Made by a program: the position numbers and the translations under genes. The notes beneath the pieces were generated by a model. The model saw nothing but the letters and a program-made list of their open reading frames with translations. It ran no database searches and was not told the origin of the DNA. DNA of 64,000 nt from Streptomyces sp. NBC_01689 (GTDB lineage: Bacteria > Actinomycetota > Actinomycetes > Streptomycetales > Streptomycetaceae): NCBI RefSeq assembly GCF_036250675.1, contig NZ_CP109592.1, forward strand, positions 4,588,001 to 4,652,000. The letters run 5' to 3'. Below, piece by piece: positions 60,933-64,000 of this stretch. The number at the start of each line of letters is the position of its first letter. Positions within the stretch are counted from its first letter, which is position 1.

Positions 60933-61946
60933 CTACTCCGCCTCGTCCGTGGAGGCCTCGCCGGCCGGCGCGTCGCGCAGGTCCAGGCCGATGTCCAGGA
61001 TCGGCGAGGAGTGGGTCAGGGCGCCCACCGCGAGGAAGTCGACGCCGGTCTTCGCGTACTCCTCCGCGTTGCCGAGGGTGAGCCGGCCCGAGGCCTCCAG
61101 CAGCGCGCGGCCGGCGACCAGGGCCACCGCCTCCTCGCACTCGACGGGCGTGAAGTTGTCGAGGAGGATCAGGTCGGCGCCCGCGGCGAGGACCTCGCGC
61201 AGCTGGTGCAGCGTGTCGACCTCGACCTCGATCGCGACGTCCGGGAACGCCTCACGGACGGCCGTGAAGGCCTGCTCCACGCCGCCCGCGGCGACCACGT
61301 GGTTGTCCTTGACCAGCGCCGCGTCCGACAGCGACATGCGGTGGTTGACGCCACCGCCGCAGCGCACCGCGAACTTCTCCAGGGAGCGCAGGCCGGGGGT
61401 CGTCTTGCGGGTGTCGCGGACGCGGGTGCCGGTGCCCTCCAGGACGTCGGCCCACGCGCGCGTGGCGGTCGCGATGCCCGACAGGCGGCACAGCAGGTTC
61501 AGCGCGCTGCGCTCGGCCGTGAGCAGGTCGCGGGTGCGGGTGGTGACGCTGAGGAGCTTCTGTCCCGCCTCGACGCGGTCGCCGTCCTCGACGTGCCGCT
61601 CCACCTCGAACTCGTCGGTGCAGACGACGGAGACGACCGCCTCGGCGATCCGCAGGCCCGCGACGACGCCCGCGTCCCGGGCGGTGAAGTCCGCGGTGGA
61701 GACCGCGTCCTCGGGAATGGTCGCGACGGTCGTCACGTCCACGCCGTTGTCGAGATCCTCCTGGATCGCGACGTTCGCGATGTCCTCGACCTCCAGCGGG
61801 TCGAGCCCGGCGTCGGCGAGGAGCTGGGCGAGCGCGGGGTCGAGGCCGCACTCCATGTACGACTCGTCGCCGTCCATGTCGGCGCCGCCACAGCCGCAGC
61901 CGTCGCCGCAGCCGCCGCTCTGGGCGAGGGGAAGGTCGGGGGTGCT
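60933..61946 (-). CDS. nadC: Nicotinate-nucleotide pyrophosphorylase (quinolinate phosphoribosyltransferase)
   Basis: Makes nicotinate mononucleotide from quinolinate. 337 residues from the GTG at 61946, which is 8 nt after the nadB stop with AGGAG about 12 nt upstream; an in-frame GTG at 61958 overlaps the nadB stop as GTGA but its AGGAG is only 2 nt away. Signatures: RDTRKTTPGLRSLEKFAV, GGGVNHRMSLSDAALVKDNH, LLDNFTP. The N-terminus carries an extra Cys/Gly-rich segment (GGCGDGCGCGGADMDG), unlike the family core. Confidence 0.93.
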   Translation of the reverse strand, partial: STPDLPLAQSGGCGDGCGCGGADMDGDESYMECGLDPALAQLLADAGLDPLEVEDIANVAIQEDLDNGVDVTTVATIPEDAVSTADFTARDAGVVAGLRIAEAVVSVVCTDEFEVERHVEDGDRVEAGQKLLSVTTRTRDLLTAERSALNLLCRLSGIATATRAWADVLEGTGTRVRDTRKTTPGLRSLEKFAVRCGGGVNHRMSLSDAALVKDNHVVAAGGVEQAFTAVREAFPDVAIEVEVDTLHQLREVLAAGADLILLDNFTPVECEEAVALVAGRALLEASGRLTLGNAEEYAKTGVDFLAVGALTHSSPILDIGLDLRDAPAGEASTDEAE

Positions 61947-61954
61947 CACGTCGG

Positions 61955-63754
61955 TCACTGCTCCTGGTCGCGGGACGTCTGCTGGGACATGGGGATCTCC
62001 CCGCTCCGGGCGGGGCCGTCCGCCGGGGGGAGGGTCGGGGGGAAGTCTGCTGTGCCGGTGGTGTGCACGGCGAGCGTGCGGTCGGGATTCAGCCGTACGA
62101 CGATGTGCCGGCGCCAGTCGGTGTCGTCGCGGTCGGCGTGGTCCTCGCGCCAGTGGCAGCCGCGGGTCTCCTCGCGCCTGAGGGCCGCTTCGACCAGGAC
62201 CCGCGCCACGCACAGGAGGTTGGTGGCCTCCCAGGTGTCGACGCCGGGCTCGGAGGTCTTGCCGTTCTCGTCGAGGGCGTCCCGGGCGTCGGTGTGCAGC
62301 CGCTGGAGTCGGTCGGCCGCCTGGGCCAGGGACCGGGCGGAGCGCAGGACGCCGGCGCCGTCCGTCATGATCCGCTGGATGGCGAAGCGGGACTCGGGCG
62401 CGAGCAGCGGGTGGGCGGGCCGGTCGGGGTGCGGGACCGGCTCGGGCACGCGCGCGTGGAGGCCGTCCTCGGCACGGCGGTGCGCGATGTCGGCCGCGAT
62501 GCGCTCGGCGTAGACCAGTCCCTCCAGGAGGGAGTTGGAGGCGAGCCGGTTGGCGCCGTGCACGCCGGTGCACGCGACCTCGCCGCAGGCGTACAGGCCG
62601 GGCACCGTGGTGCGGCCCCGGGCGTCGGTGCGGACACCGCCGGAGGCGTAGTGGGCGGCCGGGGCGACCGGGACGGGCTCGGTCACCGGGTCGATGCCGT
62701 GCGCGCGGCAGGCGGCGAGGATGGTCGGGAAGCGGTGCTCCCACATCTCCGCGCCGAAGTGCCGGGCGTCGAGGTACATGTGCTCGGCGTCCTGCTCCTG
62801 CATGCGGCGCATGATGCCCTTGGCGACGATGTCCCGGGGCGCCAGCTCGGCCAGTTCGTGCCGGCCGAGCATGAAGCGCACGCCGTCCGCGTCGACCAGG
62901 TGGGCGCCCTCGCCGCGGACCGCCTCCGACACCAGGGGCTGCTGGCCCTCCGCGTCCGGGCCGAGGAACAGCACGGTCGGGTGGAACTGGACGAATTCGA
63001 GATCGGAGACCTCGGCGCCCGCCCGCAGCGCGAGGGCCACCCCGTCGCCGGTGGAGACGGAGGGGTTGGTGGTCGCGGAGAAGACCTGGCCCATGCCGCC
63101 GGTGGCGAGGACCACGGCGGGGGCGTGCACGGCTCCCACGCCGTCGTGCTGGCCCTCCCCCATGACGTGCAGGGTCACACCCGCGGTGCGGCCGGCGGCG
63201 TCCGTCAGGAGGTCCAGGACGAGCGCGTTCTCCACCGTGCGCAGGCCGCGCGCGCGGACCGCCTCGACGAGCGCCCGGGAGATCTCGGCGCCCGTCGCGT
63301 CGCCGCCCGCGTGCGCGATGCGGCGGCGGTGGTGGCCGCCCTCGCGGGTGAGTTCCAGGTCGCCCTCGGAGGACTCGTCGAAGTGCGCTCCGGTCGCGAT
63401 GAGGCGGCGTACGGCGTCGGGGCCCTCGGTGACGAGGATGCGTACCGCGTCCTCGTCGCACAGTCCCGCGCCCGCGACCAGGGTGTCGTCGAGGTGCTGC
63501 TCGGGGGTGTCGCCCTCGCCGAGGGCCGCGGCGATGCCGCCCTGGGCCCATCGGGTGGAGCCGTCGTCCAGGCGGGCCTTGGTGACGACGACGGTCGTCA
63601 GGCCGGCTGCCTCGCAGCGCAGGGCGGCGGTCAGGCCGGCGACGCCGGACCCGACGACGACCACGTCGGCGGTGAGGGCCCAGCCGGGGGCGGGCGCGTG
63701 CAGTCGTATGCCAGTACCTGTGCCTTTACCGGTACCTGTGCCTTTGCCGGTCAC
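61955..63754 (-). CDS. nadB: L-aspartate oxidase
   Basis: FAD enzyme that oxidises L-aspartate to iminoaspartate, first step of NAD synthesis. 599 residues. FAD loop VVVVGSGVAGLTAALRCEAA (20), STRWAQGGIAAALG, GGGMGQVF-like ATGGMGQVFS, HPTVLF, GLYACGEVACTGVHGANRLA, GCHWREDH. The N-terminus has repeated KGTGTG from an 18-bp DNA duplication. The GTG (63754) overlaps the panC stop. Confidence 0.95.
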   Translation of the reverse strand: MTGKGTGTGKGTGTGIRLHAPAPGWALTADVVVVGSGVAGLTAALRCEAAGLTTVVVTKARLDDGSTRWAQGGIAAALGEGDTPEQHLDDTLVAGAGLCDEDAVRILVTEGPDAVRRLIATGAHFDESSEGDLELTREGGHHRRRIAHAGGDATGAEISRALVEAVRARGLRTVENALVLDLLTDAAGRTAGVTLHVMGEGQHDGVGAVHAPAVVLATGGMGQVFSATTNPSVSTGDGVALALRAGAEVSDLEFVQFHPTVLFLGPDAEGQQPLVSEAVRGEGAHLVDADGVRFMLGRHELAELAPRDIVAKGIMRRMQEQDAEHMYLDARHFGAEMWEHRFPTILAACRAHGIDPVTEPVPVAPAAHYASGGVRTDARGRTTVPGLYACGEVACTGVHGANRLASNSLLEGLVYAERIAADIAHRRAEDGLHARVPEPVPHPDRPAHPLLAPESRFAIQRIMTDGAGVLRSARSLAQAADRLQRLHTDARDALDENGKTSEPGVDTWEATNLLCVARVLVEAALRREETRGCHWREDHADRDDTDWRRHIVVRLNPDRTLAVHTTGTADFPPTLPPADGPARSGEIPMSQQTSRDQEQ

Positions 63755-64000
63755 GAGGCGGCTCCGAAGGTGAGGGGGATGTTGTCGATCAGGCGGGTCG
63801 TCCCGACCCGGGCGGCGACGGCGAGGACCGCCTCGCCGGTGAAGTCGTCCTGGATCTCGGTGAAGTCGGACGGATCGACCAGTGCCAGGTAGTCCAGCGC
63901 CAGCGGCGGCCGGAGGCGGGCCGCCTCGTCCAGGACGAGGCGGGCGGCGGCGCGGACACCGGACGGGCCGCCGGGCGCGGCCTTGGCCACGGCGTGCGCG
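63751..64000 (-). CDS. panC: Pantothenate synthetase, C-terminal part only
   Basis: About 82 codons, the start is outside the window. LDYLALVDPSDFTEIQDDFT and VAARVGTTRLIDNIPLTF are the PanC C-terminal blocks. First (upstream) gene of the operon within view; overlaps nadB by 4 nt. Confidence 0.88.
   Translation of the reverse strand, partial: AHAVAKAAPGGPSGVRAAARLVLDEAARLRPPLALDYLALVDPSDFTEIQDDFTGEAVLAVAARVGTTRLIDNIPLTFGAAS

Overview
This is a GC-rich (roughly 70% or more) actinobacterial chromosome segment that reads as Streptomyces. The reasons are the high GC content, the frequent GTG and TTG starts, and the developmental and envelope-stress genes present: bldN and rsbN, sigE-cseA-cseB-cseC, an indolmycin-resistant-type trpS, lsr2, and the rex-hemA-hemC operon. 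From memory, the gene order matches the SCO33xx region of the S. coelicolor core chromosome. I see no transposase, integrase, phage gene or CRISPR array, so this is core genome rather than an island.

Layout. 1-4.0 kb: a minus-strand operon glutaredoxin-like > rex > hemA > hemC (cut by the window edge), with a Rex operator over its promoter. 4.2-8.1 kb: a HAD phosphatase, then the developmental sigma factor BldN and its membrane anti-sigma RsbN. 8.2-12.1 kb: a minus-strand block with acyltransferase, NAD-dependent epimerase, the 32-residue ribosomal protein bS22, a small helix-turn-helix protein and a putative phosphatase. 12.2-16.1 kb: AcuC-type deacetylase, an MFS transporter, a membrane protein and a HAD hydrolase. 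16.1-22.0 kb: a complete rRNA operon on the minus strand (16S-23S-5S, no spacer tRNA) with promoters, a 23S processing stem and a terminator. 22.0-23.2 kb: trpS controlled by a Trp-codon leader peptide and attenuator. 23.2-29.8 kb: proC, an ABC exporter with a 32-bp palindrome over its start codon, SulP transporter, methyltransferase, and two SH3-like paralogues. 30-37.9 kb: a Ser/Thr kinase with a PQQ-like propeller, ilvD, a sugar-phosphate-isomerase-like protein with its TetR regulator, Ppx/GppA, and a cysteine-rich protein. 37.9-45.1 kb: a one-polypeptide sigma-like/zinc-anti-sigma/BACON protein, radA, disA, a membrane protein, three copies of an intergenic repeat, and mutY. 45.4-48.9 kb: the sigE-cseABC envelope-stress operon. 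49-51.5 kb: a DHA2 drug exporter divergent from its TetR regulator. 51.5-56.1 kb: an M23 peptidase, a 1.4-kb gene-free GC-rich stretch carrying three 106-bp repeats, and clpC with a ClgR-like site. 56.5-60 kb: a clpC-lsr2 linked protein, lsr2, a GNAT acetyltransferase, a BlaI-type regulator and two small hypotheticals. 60.1-64 kb: the NAD/CoA operon panC > nadB > nadC > coaX.

Functional themes. Redox and tetrapyrrole synthesis are coupled (Rex senses NADH/NAD+ and drives heme genes). Sporulation control is represented by BldN/RsbN. Cell-wall stress is handled by SigE/CseABC, the M23 peptidase and possibly c-di-AMP from DisA. Protein quality control is represented by ClpC under a ClgR-like site. 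Many genes overlap by 4 nt or lie only a few bases apart, which implies translational coupling. Several starts sit 6-8 nt after a -10-like hexamer and are probably leaderless.

The items most worth following up are the sigma/anti-sigma/BACON fusion (37859-39610), the 106-bp repeat array (52958-53336), the orphan 32-bp palindrome on the ABC exporter start codon (25824-25855), the paired secreted and cytosolic SH3 paralogues (29071-29797), and the clpC-lsr2 linked protein (56533-57276). All coordinates and motifs were read by eye; no database search was run.
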